DNA of 5,391 nt, from assembly GCA_035517695.1 (NCBI GenBank), contig DATIYI010000381.1:1-5391 (forward strand), in the 5' to 3' direction. The notes under the pieces were generated by a model. It ran no database searches and was not told where the DNA came from. It saw only the letters and a list, made by a program, of their open reading frames with translations. The stretch comes from DATFVJ01 sp035517695 (lineage in GTDB: Bacteria > Actinomycetota > Actinomycetes > Streptosporangiales > Streptosporangiaceae). The translations under genes and the position numbers were made by a program. Below, one piece after another: positions 5,359 to 5,391 of this stretch (positions are counted from its first letter, which is position 1; every line of letters starts with the position of its first letter).

Positions 5359-5391
5359 CTACGGGTCTGTGCTCGACCTGTCCCCGCCGTG

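Larger units (their letters stand above)
4703..5391 (+). mobile_element. IS66-family element, left part
   Basis: The transposase fragment marks this as an IS66-type element. A candidate left end is at 4703, where the sequence starts GTAAGTCTTCGC; IS66-family termini commonly begin GTAAG. Just inside are subterminal repeats: AAGTCTT at 4705-4711 repeated at 4737-4743, and an inverted pair CTTCGCA (4709-4715) and TGCGAAG (4733-4739), plausible transposase-binding sites. About 100 bases separate this end from the transposase start, and no tnpA or tnpB precedes it. The right end is not in the window. The exact border and the expected 8-base target duplication cannot be verified here. Confidence 0.55.

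Overview
The window is high-GC DNA with strongly GC-biased third codon positions. Its mobile-element types (IS701 with a DDE_5-like domain, IS256, an rve-type integrase, single-ORF IS66) suggest an actinomycete; genus cannot be resolved. It reads as a gene-poor, degraded patch: one apparently intact gene (an Acg-type flavoprotein), one metabolic gene cut by the window edge and probably frameshifted (allophanate hydrolase), and remnants of at least four unrelated insertion sequences.

Layout. 1-1203 (+): amidase-signature domain of an allophanate hydrolase, entering from the left edge. It probably loses frame near 1146 and has no C-terminal allophanate-hydrolase domain. 1248-1663: no recognisable gene. 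1664-2449 (-): C-terminal half of an IS701-family transposase with an in-frame amber codon and a Gln where the catalytic Glu is expected. 2499-2658 (-): N-terminal IS256-family transposase fragment with an internal deletion, same strand, butting against the IS701 piece. 2659-3063: scrambled; a short (-) stretch resembles the linker of ECF41-like sigma factors. 3064-3288 (+): C-terminal tail of an rve-type (IS3/IS481 superfamily) transposase. 3289-3522: unassigned, ending in a stem-loop beside the next gene's stop codon. 3523-4521 (-): full-length Acg-family nitroreductase-like flavoprotein. 4522-4702: short upstream region with an apparently decayed reading frame on the same strand. 4703-5391 (+): left part of an IS66-family element, with a candidate end, subterminal repeats and a transposase that diverges just after the start of its zinc-finger motif.

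How the parts relate. The allophanate hydrolase would do the second step of ATP-dependent urea degradation, but no urea carboxylase is visible. The Acg-like gene has its own start signal and possible terminator and shows no operon partner. Repeated IS insertion, deletion and decay explain most of the window. I see no CRISPR array, tRNA, rRNA, toxin-antitoxin pair, defence system or biosynthetic cluster, and no convincing new biological system. The items most worth checking are the allophanate hydrolase frameshift, the composite IS junctions and the intact flavoprotein.
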